Shown: positions 51,801 to 64,000 of the stretch, in pieces
Position numbering within the stretch: the first letter of the stretch is position 1
How the letters are laid out: each line of letters starts with the position of its first letter
Assembly: GCA_037013685.1 (NCBI GenBank)
Contig: CM072885.1
Span: 63,157,785 to 63,221,784, forward strand
Direction of reading: 5' to 3'
Source of the DNA: Acridotheres tristis
Lineage: Eukaryota; Chordata; Aves; Passeriformes; Sturnidae
Length of the DNA stretch: 64,000 nt
The notes under the pieces: model-generated
What the model was told of the DNA's origin: nothing
The model's database searches: none
What the model saw: the letters and a program-made list of their open reading frames with translations, nothing else
Translations under genes and position numbers: made by a program

Positions 51801-54800
51801 GACCTCCCCGGTGGTTTCTGTCTCTTCTTCCCTTCCCCTTATGCCCATGCTTTGTTGTTTCGGGTGAGGTTTTTTGATGATGTTGTGGTTCATTTTAAAT
51901 TTCTTTACGAGAGTAAAAAAGATACTAAAATTCTCTACCCCGGCAGTGCTGCAATCACAGCAAGTTAGCATTCACCAGCCCTGTGGAAACATAAGTGCAA
52001 GAAACAAACAGATTTCCTGTCTATCCTGCTACAAGGGTGGGTCTTGTTGTTTGGTTTGTTGGGTTTGGGGTTTTTTTTTGTTTGTTTGTTTTTTCCAGTA
52101 TCACATATGCTGAAAGTTTTGTGAGAAACTTCTGGTGAAGTTCTGAGCAAAAGAAGTCTCCTTCTGCCACTCCCAGGTGAAACAAAACACGAAATAAAAA
52201 GAGAGGGTCTTCTTCCAGCGAGAAATAAAGCACCATTTTCTGTCTCAAGTTAAGCAGCTCATCATCAGCACCCGGCCCTGGACCCTGTAAAAACTAAAGT
52301 CCCACAAAAAAAGCAAAGGCTGTCCCATCACTTAAACTAACCAGGCTGTTTTCCAATCCCTCGAGAAACTCAGACACAGCCTTTGACTCAATATCCTCTT
52401 ATGGCAGTGAATTCCTTGCCTGGGTGACACGGCTGCTGCGGAGTGCTCCGGGAGCTCGGAGCTGCTGGGCAGGAGGAGCTCAGCGAGGGAGCGCTCCCCC
52501 GCCCCTGGGCAAAGCTTTGTTCCCCTGTCCCAGCCCAAAGGATGCTCAGGAGAGGGCTGAAAATGCAGATCTCACAAGCAGAGGCCCGAGATCGCGGTGC
52601 TGCTCTGCCCTTGCCTTCCTGCAGGATTGCAGGCAAGGCTACATATTCTGCTTTTGCATCTGGAAAACGGGGCTTAAAAGTGCTTCCTTTGCCTGTCACA
52701 GCTCCTTAGGCTGCTGCATTCTGAGAGATGCCTTAGCACAGCAGAACCCAAATCCTCACTGGGAGCTGTGTGCACACCAGGCACAGAAATTAAAAAAAAA
52801 AAAACAAAAAGAACCAAAAGGATAGCAACCTTTGTTTTTCCATCACAGCAAAAGGACAAAATGGGATATTGCTCTCCCCCCTCCTCATTTTGAATAGCTT
52901 TGAACTGTGGGATTTCTCTTTGCAATCCAACTACCATTACTGACAAGCAGTCACGCAGGAGGGGAGGGATCTTTCTAAGTGGGCTATTAGCCATGGGGTC
53001 AATAAAATCTTGTTAAAGAACACAGACTAATGGGCAGTGTAACTAGGGCTTGCAAGAAGGTCATATGTTACATATGTATTATAGTTCTAAGTAGCTTCAA
53101 TTAAATGTTGAGGAATGGAAGGAGAATCCAACTTACTGCTCAATTCAAAGTCAGGCTGGTGCTATTTCCTACGTTCTATATTACAGAAGATGGCCAGCAG
53201 AAGTTGAATTTGTAATCCCCCCAAAAAGCCACACTGAAATGTTCTCTTCAGGAACAATTTTTTTTATAGGGAAACTAAAAATTGCAAGAAACTTTGCAGC
53301 CTTTTGTGGTGGGAAGTCTGGTGGTACTGTTGTTAGAAAGAAGAGCATTTTTCTTTTTTTTTCTTTTTTTTTCTTTTTTTTTTTTTTTCTTTTTTGTTTT
53401 GTTTTAGAAAGAAAGAATCAAGTTGTTGATTAAAAGTCCTTGTGTGTTGTGAGGATTACAAAAAATATTCGTATTGAATGAAAGTGAATCTGAAACAGGA
53501 TTTAAAAAATAAGCATTGGCTTTACACAGTGAAACAGGCTTTAAACACTGCCACCAGGGAACCTGGAAAATCCTGATTGAAATCAATGGATGCAGAAGCA
53601 CAGTGGATTTCTGAGCATGGCATAATTCCTGTGAGTGTCTTGAGTGAGCCCCAAAATTTCCTCACCTGCAAGAGATTTCGTGTGATAAAAACCATTGTGA
53701 AATCCAATGGCAAAGGATGTCCTGGTTGTTTGATCCTCACAGGCACTGTAATCCCAATCCATCTAAGCCTGGAAACCAACCTGGAAACATTATAGCTGCA
53801 TTTTGAGCTGCCTAAAGGCACCAATGAGTTGTGCAGATGTCACCACACACCTCATTTAATGGCCTTGGGAGGAAGAAGATAAAGTGAGATGTTCTGGCCC
53901 AAATTTTCCATGCAGAGCTCTGTCAATCGTTCTGGTTCATGACATGGAAAGAGTCAACAGAGGGAACCAAAGGTGAGCTTGTGGTGTTGACAGTTGGGCT
54001 TTCTTTCTTGAGGGGGAAAAGAATCCCTTAAAGCTTTTAATCTTTTAACATTGATTTATGAGCCTTGCTAATATCCTTCAGTATTATTAGGCATTTTTTG
54101 TGACTGGGATAATCGAATCTCATGCTTCAAAGAATACTGAGAGCTGATGGAAGATGACAATGCCTTTGGTTCCCTCTTGTTATATTGTTTCATTTTTTGT
54201 CCTGTTCCCTTTTAAAACCTTAAATATGAGCCCTCTGTGATCAAAAAAGCCAAGGAGTAGACCCAGTCCTGCTGCTAGACAGAGGGAAGAGGAGAGCTTG
54301 GGAGTTATCCCTGTGAAGAAGGAAGCAGAAACTGCCCTCACTCATATGATAGTTGTGCCATTAGGACCAGCCTGGAGAGAAAAGATGTCCCTGCCTTGCC
54401 TATATGTCCCACATCACTGGGCTGGAAAGGCACAAAGTGTGGCAATAAGAGAATGGCTGGGCACGGAAGAGCAGAAAATGTTCTGTATTAGATTGGGGTT
54501 GAGCTTTCTTCTGTCTTTAAAAGCAGCTATATCATCAGAAATTGAAACAAAGTGTCAATCCACCCCTGCGCATATTCAGGTTTTTAACACACTTTTCTGA
54601 ATGGGAGCCGGTTTTGGTTTCCCATGATTGGATGACTTAGTATGAGACCTTATAAAAACACCACAGCAAGAATATATTTATCAAGAGTGCTGCTGGCCAC
54701 CAAGTGCAGAGAGCAGAGAGTGACCTTTCCCCTTATCATGAGGGGTGAGCACCACACAAAGGGCCACTGTCAGAGAAGGGAACACCTGAGGAGAACAGAG

Positions 54801-55086
54801 CACCACCAGAGCAAGTACGTTCCTGTAAAATCCCAAAACCAGTCCTTGCAGTGGGTCCTTGCAATACACAACCAAGAAGTCAGCTTTAGGAAGTCTGAGT
54901 TTGCTCCTGTGTGAGTTCATTTGCAGGATGATTCCACACCATAAAAAAAGATTCTGACAGATATCTAAACAAAGCCCGCCTCATAAGGCATCAGGCTGCT
55001 CAGGAGTGAATCAGAAAGTGATGGTGTTTTTAAAAAATAAGCCTTGTTATGAAGCCCCAAGCTTGAGGCTGAGTGGTGATGAGTGA
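51801..55086. other. Intergenic, with two T-rich simple tracts
   Basis: No gene seen. It holds a T/G tract at about 52040-52097 (GTTTGGTTTG, then TTTG repeats), an A-rich run at about 52788-52822 and a T-rich tract with C interruptions at about 53349-53404. Confidence 0.45.
53349..53404 (+). repeat. Poly(T) tract with regular C interruptions
   Basis: Successive T8-T14 runs separated by single C residues, ending in TTTTGTTTTGTTTT. Low-complexity DNA. Confidence 0.92.
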
Positions 55087-55475
55087 TAGAATCACATAAT
55101 CATAGAATGGTTTGGGCTGGAAGATCATCTGGCCTGAGATGATCATCTCATTCCACCCCCTGCCATGGGCAGGGACATCTTCCACTATCCCAGGTTGCTC
55201 AGAGCCCCATCCAGCCTGGCCTGGGACACTTCCAGGGATGGGGCAGCCACAGCTTCTCTGGGAAACCTGTGCCAGGGCCTCAGCACCCTCACAGGGAACA
55301 ATTCCTTCCCAATATCCAATCTAACCCTGCTCTGTGTCAGTGTGAAGCCATTGCCCCTTGTCCTGTCACTCCAGGTCCTTGTCAAGAGTCTCTCTCCATC
55401 TTTCCTGTGGCTCCCTTCAGGCACTGGAATGCTGCAATGAGATCACCCCAAAACCTTCCCTTCTCCAGGCTGAAC
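55087..55475 (-). mobile_element. CR1 LINE 3' end, minus strand
   Basis: Begins on the plus strand with the inverted tail 'agaatcacataatcatagaa' and runs through 'cccctgccatgggcagggac', 'tggggcagccacagcttctc' and 'ttcccaatatccaatctaac' to 'ttctccaggctgaac' at about 55475. This is one of the best-preserved copies here, and by eye closest to that at 34.6 kb. It contains a local palindrome gagatgatcatctc (about 55136-55149). Confidence 0.95.
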
Positions 55476-56791
55476 AAACACACTTAGTGGAATTCTCTAA
55501 GAAAACAAAATGTGCCTTAGGGACTCAAGGCATAAAAGGATACCCCCAGTGCTCAAATAATCTGCCAGTGTTGCCATAGCCATAATCACAGCAGAGCTAT
55601 TAAATCAGAGCCAGGTTTAGCCCTAGCTGGGCTGCAAGGTCACCTGCAACAGAACTCCAGGAACACTCATTAACACCAACATTAGACTGCAGCAATGGGA
55701 ATTAGAGTTTATAGCAGAGGATATTCTAAGGCTAGTGGCTAGTGCAAGCTCTTGATGTGTTGCCATTAAATATTGCACATTATCACTTGTTCTTATGATA
55801 AAGGATACTCAGAAAGACCATCCATCACTGAGCAAGCCATGTGGAGGGAGAAGTCCTCATGGGCTTCATTTAGCCTTCCCAAGAAGTGTTGCTGTATTGT
55901 TTAAGCAGGCTGGTGCCTGCTTCAAAAGCTGACTGCAGACCTGAAATCCAGGCTACCAAAACATGACAGTCTGTTGGCACTCTCAGTGCTACTGAGGGGA
56001 TACTCCTGAAAATGAGAGATGTAAAGGAGAGATGTGGAGAGACCTACAGAGAAATGAGCAGAGTACACATCAGTGGCAGTGAAAAAGAAAGAAAAACAAG
56101 AGGTATTTGCATAAAATGAGAACATACACTAATGCCAATTGAAGTCACCAGTCTTCAGCAGTCATAGAAATCAGGCTTAATTAGATGTATCAAATTCAAA
56201 AGTATTCAGTGTTTCTTATGAGTCAAGGCAGCATCTTACACTGGATTAATGCCTGTCTTTATCACACCCGGCAGAATGTGAATGCTGGGATCATGATCAT
56301 ATGTGCTCCCAGCAGAAACTGAGATATGCACTGGAGGGATTCCCAGCACCAAGGCAGTGGCTGAGGGCAGTTTCTACTGGAACTGGAAGTCTTGAAGAAG
56401 AAGGAGCCCCAGCCATGATTTCAGACCCTCAGAACAGCACATTAGACTGAATGCAGATAAGCTGAAGCTTTCAGAGAACAGTGACATCTATGAACTCTTC
56501 ACTGTTTCCAGTTATAAACCTTAGAGCCATGAAGGAAATGTCCAGAGCAAAAATGGTGAAGGATTTCTAGTGGTTCATAGAGAAAATAAACTACTAGATT
56601 CTTTTTGTCCTCCTGCCTCTCAGGACACAAAAATTATCTAAGTTAACACACAGAGACAAGATTTGGCAGCAGTCAGGGCCCCATGTGATAGGGGAAAAGC
56701 AATCCAATGCAGGGGACCAGTCCCAAATTGCTATAAACCCCTGGAACAGACAGAGCCACAGAAAGACTGGACCTTGCTGCAAAGTCTGGTG
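55476..56791. other. Intergenic, nothing identified
   Basis: No gene or recognisable repeat between the CR1 copy and the LTR. Confidence 0.4.
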
Positions 56792-56797
56792 GAGCCC
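56792..56797 (+). repeat. Target-site duplication, left copy (GAGCCC)
   Basis: GAGCCC immediately precedes the TG that opens the LTR and is repeated exactly after its terminal CA at 57302-57307. Confidence 0.75.
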
Positions 56798-57301
56798 TGT
56801 GGGAAATAGAAAAGGTATAAAAGTCTTAAAAAACTGTGTGAAAGCAAATCTTAGAATGGAGAAATGCAAGAAAGTTAAAGATGCAATGTCAAGAAACAAT
56901 AAGGCTAAGAGCTGTATGAGATAGGCCTTAGAAAAAATGTTGAGCAAGACAGTAGAAATATGTAAGCTTACTAATGAACTTTTATCCATTGTTTTAAACT
57001 ATCACAAGCAAGCATTGTTAGAAGCAAGATGTACATGTAAGTTTCCTAATTGACTTTAGCAAATGCTTGTCAACTTTCAATATTATACTATTGGCTAAAA
57101 AGCTTTTAAAAGACCATGTAATTAAGAGAACTTTGTTTGCTGCTGTAGCAGCTGAAGCTGTTTCCATGTCCTATGCTTGGCTTTGTAAAATAAGACTGAT
57201 GATTATGATGGAATCAAAGCTTTGAGACAGCTGTCCCAGCACTTCCATCCCATTGTTTGTGTATATATATGTACCTATAAAAATAAATGACAGATCCAAC
57301 A
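56798..57301 (+). mobile_element. Solo LTR, endogenous retrovirus (class II-like, 6-bp TSD)
   Basis: The 504-bp segment opens TGTGGGAAAT and closes ATCCAACA, the canonical TG...CA ends, and is flanked by identical GAGCCC hexamers. Orientation is plus: an AATAAA polyadenylation signal lies about 20 bases before the end (near 57281-57287) and A/T-rich TATA-like sequence (AAGCTTTTAAAAGACC) near 57100. No gag, pol or env remains on either side, so it is a solo LTR from recombination between two LTRs. A 6-bp duplication is typical of ERVK-like (class II) elements; a 5-bp duplication plus chance match cannot be excluded. Confidence 0.75.
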
Positions 57302-57307
57302 GAGCCC
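57302..57307 (+). repeat. Target-site duplication, right copy (GAGCCC)
   Basis: Exact match to 56792-56797, directly after the terminal CA of the LTR. Confidence 0.75.
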
Positions 57308-60300
57308 TGACACGACCAGGATGGAGCCAGATAAACAAGGTGCTGCTGCAAGCTGCTGCTCGGTGGGACAGCCCCAGTGTGTCACTCTGGGGCACACTGA
57401 AGATGCAGCGTGAGCTCCAGCAGGAGGAGAGCATGCTGAGGAGGTGCTGAGTGCTCCTGGAAGCTGTCTGGGTGCAATGATAAAGGCATGGAACCACTTT
57501 GTGTCCAGAGCTGTGCCGGGAGGAAGATGAGCACAGGCACTGCCCATCTCATTACCAGGCAAAGGATTGAGTGTTTGCATCTCTGTGTGTGTGCACATGT
57601 GCAAGATGGGATTTTATTTAAAGCAGGACAAGCAGTAATCCCTGAGGATATAAGAGCTGCCATCAGGAAATGAATAACTTCGTACCTAGAGGGTGCTTTA
57701 TCAGAGCCAGACCATTCCACTGGCCAGGCAGCAATGTGCACTGGGTAAACACTGATCAGCTGGGATCTTCCTGCCATTCCAAGACACCTTTGCAAATGGC
57801 CATTTTTAAGCATAGGGGATGGATGGTCAGCTTTCTGTGAGCCGAGTCATTAGGATGCTCTGGCAAGAGTTGACCGGGAGTGGAGCAGTGCCTTCCCACA
57901 GTCTGACAGCCTTGCAGCCCTGCTCTGACACAGCTTGTAGCACTCTGCAGCAGAATTTGTGCCATTCAGCACTTCACAGGCCAGATTTGAGCACCAGATG
58001 TCTTGCCATGGGTATCAAAAATGAAGAAGAGTGAGAGCAAAGTTAGCAGCATAAACAGTGCAGGGACTGATAGTCAAAGCAAGGCAGTCAGGAAAGCAAT
58101 CCTTACCTGCCCAAGGGACCCAGCAAAGCTTTTTCCCTAAGACTAAACAGGGAATGACCAATGCATCTACTGAAGGAAATGTGTGGAGGAGGGTGGGTTG
58201 CAGTCCAGCAGCCAGGCTTTAGAAGCAGTTACACTAAACAAGACACAATAAAGAAATGGAGAAAAGAAAAGGTCATTTACATCTGCTGCTCAGAGTGGAG
58301 CAGATAGGAAGACAGGCAGAGAGCAGCAGCACAGCTAAGGCCAAAGGAAAGCAGCTGCAGCCTGGCAGGGATCATAGCTGGCAGCTACAGTGGCAGGAGA
58401 GTGCTAAAGGAAGGCCAGAGGTACCTGCAGAGCTAGGAGAAATGTCATGACACAGCCTGAGCAGAGACCAAGCCAGAAAACATCAGCACCAACGTGTTTG
58501 TGCAGCAGAGCCACACCAGCAGGAAATGAGATAATGTAAAAGATATGAGGGCAACCAAAAGCCTGGCAATAAGGGAGTCCTTATCTGCTGGGGGGACTCA
58601 GGATCTTCAGCCCCAGCTCTAAGCCTGTAGAAAGCCTGAAAGAACCATGCAGGGGCAGAAAATGCTGAGCAGGTGGTTCTGTGTCTGTGGCAGAGGGTTG
58701 GAAATGCTCCCTGCTGCTGTTGTCCTTCCCTGATGAAAATTCCCAGTGCAGGTTGCTCTGCAGAGCTGCTTTGGCAGCAGGGCTTCCTCTTGCTTTATTT
58801 TCAGCACGCAGGAGAGGCAAAAATGCTTAACAGGGTGTGTTTCAAACATACACTTGCCTTAGAGCCCAAATTTAGAGTTACAGTTGCATGTCCTCTTTCG
58901 GGAACAGGGTTCTTGCTGACCTGCCTGCCCAGAATGCTTCTTGTCTGCTGGAGAGACAGCTCAAGTGAAGCAGAAGCAATTATTTACAGAAAAAGAAAGA
59001 ACCTGAGTAAACAAAAACCCCGGCGGCTTCCGCATATTAAAGTGAAAGACCCAGATGCTTTGAAGCCTTGTCCCCAGGTGATTTTAAGTGCTTCAGAATA
59101 ATTCCAAGTCTTACCCAAAATGAAGGCAGTGAGGCACCCCTCAGACACTACCAGGCCATCAATGTCCCATCTTTTCTGTGCCTTGGGCACTGCTGTTGTT
59201 CCAGCTTCTCAGTCTTGCTTTTTTGTGTCTTATCCTACTTTATATCTGCGCCAGGGTCTGTTCTGGACTCGAGAAGTTTGTGACCTATTCCCTTTCTGGA
59301 GCCTCTTCTGTGCTGGCTGTGGCAGAAGGGAATGGTCTGCTTCCTGTTGGTTGTATTCCTTGTTAGATTGTAGCTCTTGAGTTTTGAGCACCACTTTTTA
59401 TGATTTATTTTCACTTGAAGTTTCAAAATCAAGTCTCATGGAGTTTAAAATGCCACTGAGTGCTTAGTGAGCACATTGCAGTAGGGCCATTACACTCCAG
59501 ACAAATCTCTCCCTCCCTATGTGGCAACTTGCTGATTTATTTACAAATTGCTTGCCTTTAGAATTTCTAAAGCTGTTGTCCCTTTATGTCCTGCTTTTCA
59601 AATCTTTGTGCATTATGTAGGAAAAGAGAAAGGACATTCAGCTGGTACCTCCTGTCTGTGTCCAATTGCTTCAAGGCAACAGGCAGCCAGTTAATATTCA
59701 ACACTTACAACAGTATTTTCTGACTTCAGCAGTGTCTAAGGACTGATCCCAGGATAATGATCCCATTGTACTGTGCAGCAGAGAAATACACTGATGGTGT
59801 GAGGCATGCCAGGAAGAGCCTCTCAACAAGGGGCAGCCAGCAGTGAGAGTGGAAAGATGGAGGTTGTAGGGCAAACATAACAGCACAGGGCAAAATGCCT
59901 TTGCCAGCAGCTTCCTCCAAATGTTCTGCTAATAGCAGTGTATGTAAGAGGTGAAGACATGCACTGGGATGCTCCAAACCTGAGCCAGAATATCAGACCA
60001 CTGTTCTTAGTCTTACCAAATATCTGCTTTTCCTACACCCTGATATGTGCTTTGGAACAAAGAATCACTGCCAGAGCCACATCCCCAAAGCAGCAGAACC
60101 CTTGGCAGAGATCTCAGCCTCTGGGATGCGTGGCAGGAGCCAGAAAACCCTCTGGTGGAAGGAAGTTTGCTGTCTACTGAAACCTCAAGGTGATCCATGT
60201 TTGATCATTTGGATTCAGAAAACTGTCCTAATCATAATCTTTGATTTCCCTCATGCTTACTGACACAGTTTAAAAACATAAACTGGTTGTTGTTCTTAAA

Positions 60301-62489
60301 AACATTAACTGTTCTACAGTTTAAAAGCAAAAGGTGGTGCTTGCCTCTGTCCTCACGGGCCAACATTTTACCTATGGAAATTGCCATGGCTTGGGTGAAG
60401 TGAAAAGAATCCCACCTACCTGCAAGGACAATTAATACTCAACCACCCAGGCCTCCAGTGCCCTGGCATGTTTTACACATGGCAAGTCCATCCCTTTTCT
60501 CCTGTGAATGAATATGGATTTATTTAGAGTTCCCAAACTATGGATGGATTTCAGGTTCCCTTATGAAAATTTTACCTAGACCTGCCTGAGGTTACTGTGT
60601 GTGGTTCAATGAAGCCAATTTCCTCCAACAGCAAAGCAGTAGAAAAGTGATTATGACATTTTGATTGATAAAAAGATATAGAAATATAATCATTAAGAAG
60701 CTATATCAGATGATATCTTCATCTGCAACACTATTTCTGTCTTTGGGTATCTTGTATTGTGGGGAAAAGGCAGAGATTGAAAATGCATTAAATATAGCAG
60801 CTAAAGATAGTGAATGGTGTAGGAAAAAAAAGAAAATGTGTAAAAATAATGTATTTCAACATAAACAAAATCCTTCTTTAATTGGTCTCTGCAATTTATT
60901 AAACTGATCACAAATCATGAGGAGTTTCAGGTTATCCCCAGCTGTGGACTTTAGAGTTAACCTTGCTAAAAGAATGATCACCCTTCTAACACACAGGCAT
61001 CTGTGACTGTGCATATCTCATTGGATTGCTACCAGCTGGAAAATCAGAGCGTGGAGCAGAACTCTGACCTTTGTGCTGCAAAATCAGAGGAAACAATCAG
61101 CTGAAGGAGATAAAGGAGAATCCTCCTCATTAAGGAGGAAGTGGTACAGAAATCAAATTCACTTGTGCCAAGATTAACTTTGCCAGCCAGCCCACCAAGG
61201 CAAAGAACTCTACCTACTCAGCCAGCACAGGGAGGATCTGGGAATTTTAGTTTGGAGCATTAAATTAATGAGAGCACTGTGAGGAATTGGCACTGCACAG
61301 GTTGGAGGGTCCATTTGCTGTGGAATCCTGTTTGTGGAAAAGCTGTAGGAGCAGACCAGGCTGCTCTTTCATTCTAGCCAGAGAAACAGCAAAGACATCC
61401 AGTGACATTAGCACCGAGTAAACACAGAACAATCCAAGGAACTATTTCCTCACATAATATGGAAGTCACCACTGTATTGAGGACAAGCACAAGTCATATG
61501 TTCCTCTTAAATCCTACTTAATCCCTGCTTTGAGGGTTTAAAGGACATTCAAGTGATTCATAAACTCTGTGCATGTTTGACTGCGCAGGAATGATTTTTT
61601 TACCCACCCCAGAGACAGCTGAGCCATGGGGAATTCTGCATGGGTCTCACCAATGGAATAATGCTGTTGTGTTCAGGAAGGCCTGGCTGAGGTTCTCTCT
61701 CACTTGCAGCTGTAGCTTTAATATCTGACATCTTGATCATCCAAACTTATGGTTTATGATGTGCCTTGATTCCCCACGGGGTTCTGCAAGTAATGTATGT
61801 GTCTTACCGGCATCATTACATGTCTGGCTGGGAAAGAAGTCAAGGAGGAGCTTTGCATCAAGCACAACCCAGGAATAAAGGCAGGAGGTCTCTTCTGACA
61901 GTTTATTGATCTAAGGCAGCATCACCAACTTTCTGTTTTCAAAAAAAAAAAGGTGATAGAAAAATATTTGCTTGTTTTCAGAGAAAATGTCCAGCTGGAA
62001 AATGGATTGAAATCTGCAAGGTGGTGCCTAAATGTTGTTGCTTTTGAAGGTAACAATCAAACTGTGAAAGATGGTTTCAGATACCTTTTTGCACAGTGTA
62101 TGTAAATTTATTTTTGCTTGGGTTTTTGGTTTATGCCTCGTTGTGGTGATCTGTTCTTGTTCCTCTTGCATATTTTTTTGCAGGTTCCTTGGCAATGGCT
62201 CCTGCATCTATCACAGCTCCATTCTGCAGCACACAGCGGAAAGGAGATTATTCAGATCTATAGTTCTGTCAAATGACACTCCTTAAGATGTTATGTAAGC
62301 TTAAAAAGGTGAATTTATGCTCTGGCTTATATACCTCTTTGTGCCTGAGGCACTTTGATGTATAAAAATCTTTCAATAAAAGCAAATAAACACATACACC
62401 CACCACTTGTTGGGGCCATGAGCTCTGAGGGTTATTTTGTAGGGAGACCTACCTTCATACCTCCTTTCTTACAAGGAAAAAGAAAATTA
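57308..62489. other. Intergenic, nothing identified
   Basis: About 5.2 kb without a supportable gene or clear transposable element. Open frames up to 143 codons overlap on both strands and match nothing I recognise. Confidence 0.4.
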
Positions 62490-62775
62490 GGAGAGACTAT
62501 TTGTAAGGGCCCGGAGTGACAGGATTAAAGGGAATGGCTTCACTCTGACAGAGAGCAGGGTTAGATTGGATATGAGGAAAATATTCTGTGAGGGTTCTGA
62601 GGCCCTGGCACAGGTTTCCCAGAGAAGCTGTGGCTGCCCCATCCCTGGCAGTGTTCCAGGCCAGGCTGGATGGGCTCTGAGCAACCTGGGATAGTGGAAG
62701 GTGTCCTTGCCCATGGCAGAGGGTGAGAGACAATGAGCTTTAAGGTCCCTTCCAATCCCAGTCAGTCCATGAAAT
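62490..62775 (+). mobile_element. CR1 LINE 3' end, plus strand
   Basis: Contains 'ggagtgacaggattaaaggg', 'gggttagattggatatgagg', 'gaggccctggcacaggtttc', 'cagagaagctgtggctgccc', 'gggatagtggaaggtgtcc' and a terminal 'ggtcccttccaatcccagtc'. There is a short deletion after 'gatatgagga' relative to other copies, and the tail octamer is decayed. Confidence 0.92.
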
Positions 62776-64000
62776 TCAAATACGTTGCAAGAAGCAGAGA
62801 AAAACTGGTATTCAAAAAGTATTGGAAACAAACTCTAGACAGGCTAATTTTTTTTTCATCCACATAATAAATCCTAAAACCTAGATAAAGTTCTAGATAC
62901 TAGATTCTACTCCCAGAACCCCTGGTTCTCACTTGTAACCCTCAGCAGCAGCAGCAGCGTTAGCTTGGTCCACATACTTTTCTTCCCCTTCCCATTTTTC
63001 ATCTTGTCTTTCCCATGTAGACTGTAGTCTCTGTGGAGCAAGAATTTGCATGTCCTTATGATATATAATTCAGGTGGCCCTGATCCTGTGCCAGGAAAAA
63101 ATATAAAAATATAAAAATCTCCAGTTTGACACTCAGCAATGCAGCTGGAAAGTTGGAGAGGGAGTAACAGTACTGTTTGTTTCTAATGGAGCATGACCTC
63201 TGGCTCTGTCCAGCTTTGATCACTAAAAAAAAGAAAGCTTTCCCAGGTACTTTTGTACTGCTTCCCCTGCTGTGCTGCTCTTTTTTGCTCCTAGATAGTT
63301 CCCCAGGTGTGGCAGGAACTCCCAGCTCTCTGTCCCTGCTGGGGGGAAATGGTGCTCCCTGCCAGCAGAGGTGTTCTGGGTGCAATTATAAACCAGAGGG
63401 ATCTCCTGTAACCTGAGGAATATTGCACTTACTCTGGATATTTAGCAAGAACTGGTGATCCAAAGCTTGCTGGCCCCACTGCAGCCCTCCTTTCCTTCAG
63501 AACCCCTCACGAGTTCTCTCCTATAACTCCATCTCCCATGCTGGAACACCTTTGGCTTTGCAGCAGATGGCAATGCAGCACTGCCCGCTGCCAAGATGAG
63601 CCACTTCATTTCCCCATCGTCTGCATCTGACTATGAAGCAGCAGAAAAAGAGGGAAAAAAGCCCCACTTGGCAGCTGATCTGTGGCAGGTTATCTCCTGT
63701 TGTGGGGCTCTCAGCAATATGAGCACATTGATTCAAATAACTCAGGAATAAGCAAATGGAGGAGGCCAGAGAGAGCTGGCCCTTACTGACATGGTGAACA
63801 TAGTCCTGAAGACAATCTACAGAGTCAGCTAAAATTCCAACCTCAGATTCCTAAAGAGCTCAGATTTTCCCCTGCTTTTCCCACAGGAGGGGCAGAGAAT
63901 GTCCCCTTGGTGCAGCACAAATGGAATATTTTCTTGGCATTGTACCTTTCCTATCTGCTCTCTCCACCCACTTTCATCACATTGTGTCTCAGCATTATTT
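62776..64000. other. Intergenic, nothing identified
   Basis: No gene or repeat except a CAG trinucleotide run of four or five copies near 62946-62960. Confidence 0.4.

Noticed and set aside
55136..55149. 14-bp palindrome gagatgatcatctc
   Set aside because: Lies within the CR1 3'UTR and is explained by that element.

Overview
The window looks like vertebrate nuclear DNA from a bird, most likely a songbird (passerine). The evidence is at least a dozen CR1 LINE copies on both strands, endogenous-retrovirus LTRs that resemble passerine families, long microsatellites, and a single intact gene in 64 kb. I see no bacterial gene organisation, no CRISPR array, and no tRNA or rRNA gene.

The one gene I can support is KCNA1 (voltage-gated potassium channel Kv1.1). 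It is a single uninterrupted coding exon on the minus strand, 47455-48930 (491 codons plus TAA). It has a complete T1 domain, six membrane segments, the TVGYGD selectivity filter and a C-terminal TDV PDZ ligand. The start has a GCCACCATG context. Upstream in gene sense (higher coordinates) lie a pyrimidine-rich leader, candidate 5'UTR splice sites (donor at 50108/50107, acceptor near 49092), and a CpG-rich block at about 50.5-51.4 kb that probably holds the promoter. That block contains two GC-rich tandem arrays. Downstream in gene sense lies AT-rich DNA (46.2-47.45 kb) that probably encodes 3'UTR. The paralogues that flank KCNA1 in other amniotes (KCNA6, KCNA5) are not in the window.

Layout: 1-34.9 kb is gene-free and holds most of the CR1 copies, including one degenerate copy with reverse-transcriptase coding remnants (19.8-21.05 kb), plus a solo LTR (12.76-13.50 kb), a short LTR-like element (9.37-9.66 kb), a (GGGGAA)n array (7.76-7.94 kb) and a (AAAG)n array (31.89-32.24 kb). 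From 34.9 to 51.5 kb I see no CR1 copy; this interval holds KCNA1 and its flanks. 51.5-64 kb has an old CR1-like 3' end, two younger CR1 copies and a solo LTR (56798-57301) flanked by a 6-bp direct repeat.

The most interesting biology is inside KCNA1. The codon corresponding to the mammalian I400 editing site is ATT (residue 396), and an imperfect inverted repeat that could form the ADAR hairpin is visible in the coding sequence. The outer-pore turret has proline where mammalian Kv1.1 has alanine, at a position tied to ER retention and dendrotoxin binding. I did not find a clearly new multi-gene system. Repeat boundaries are by eye and approximate.
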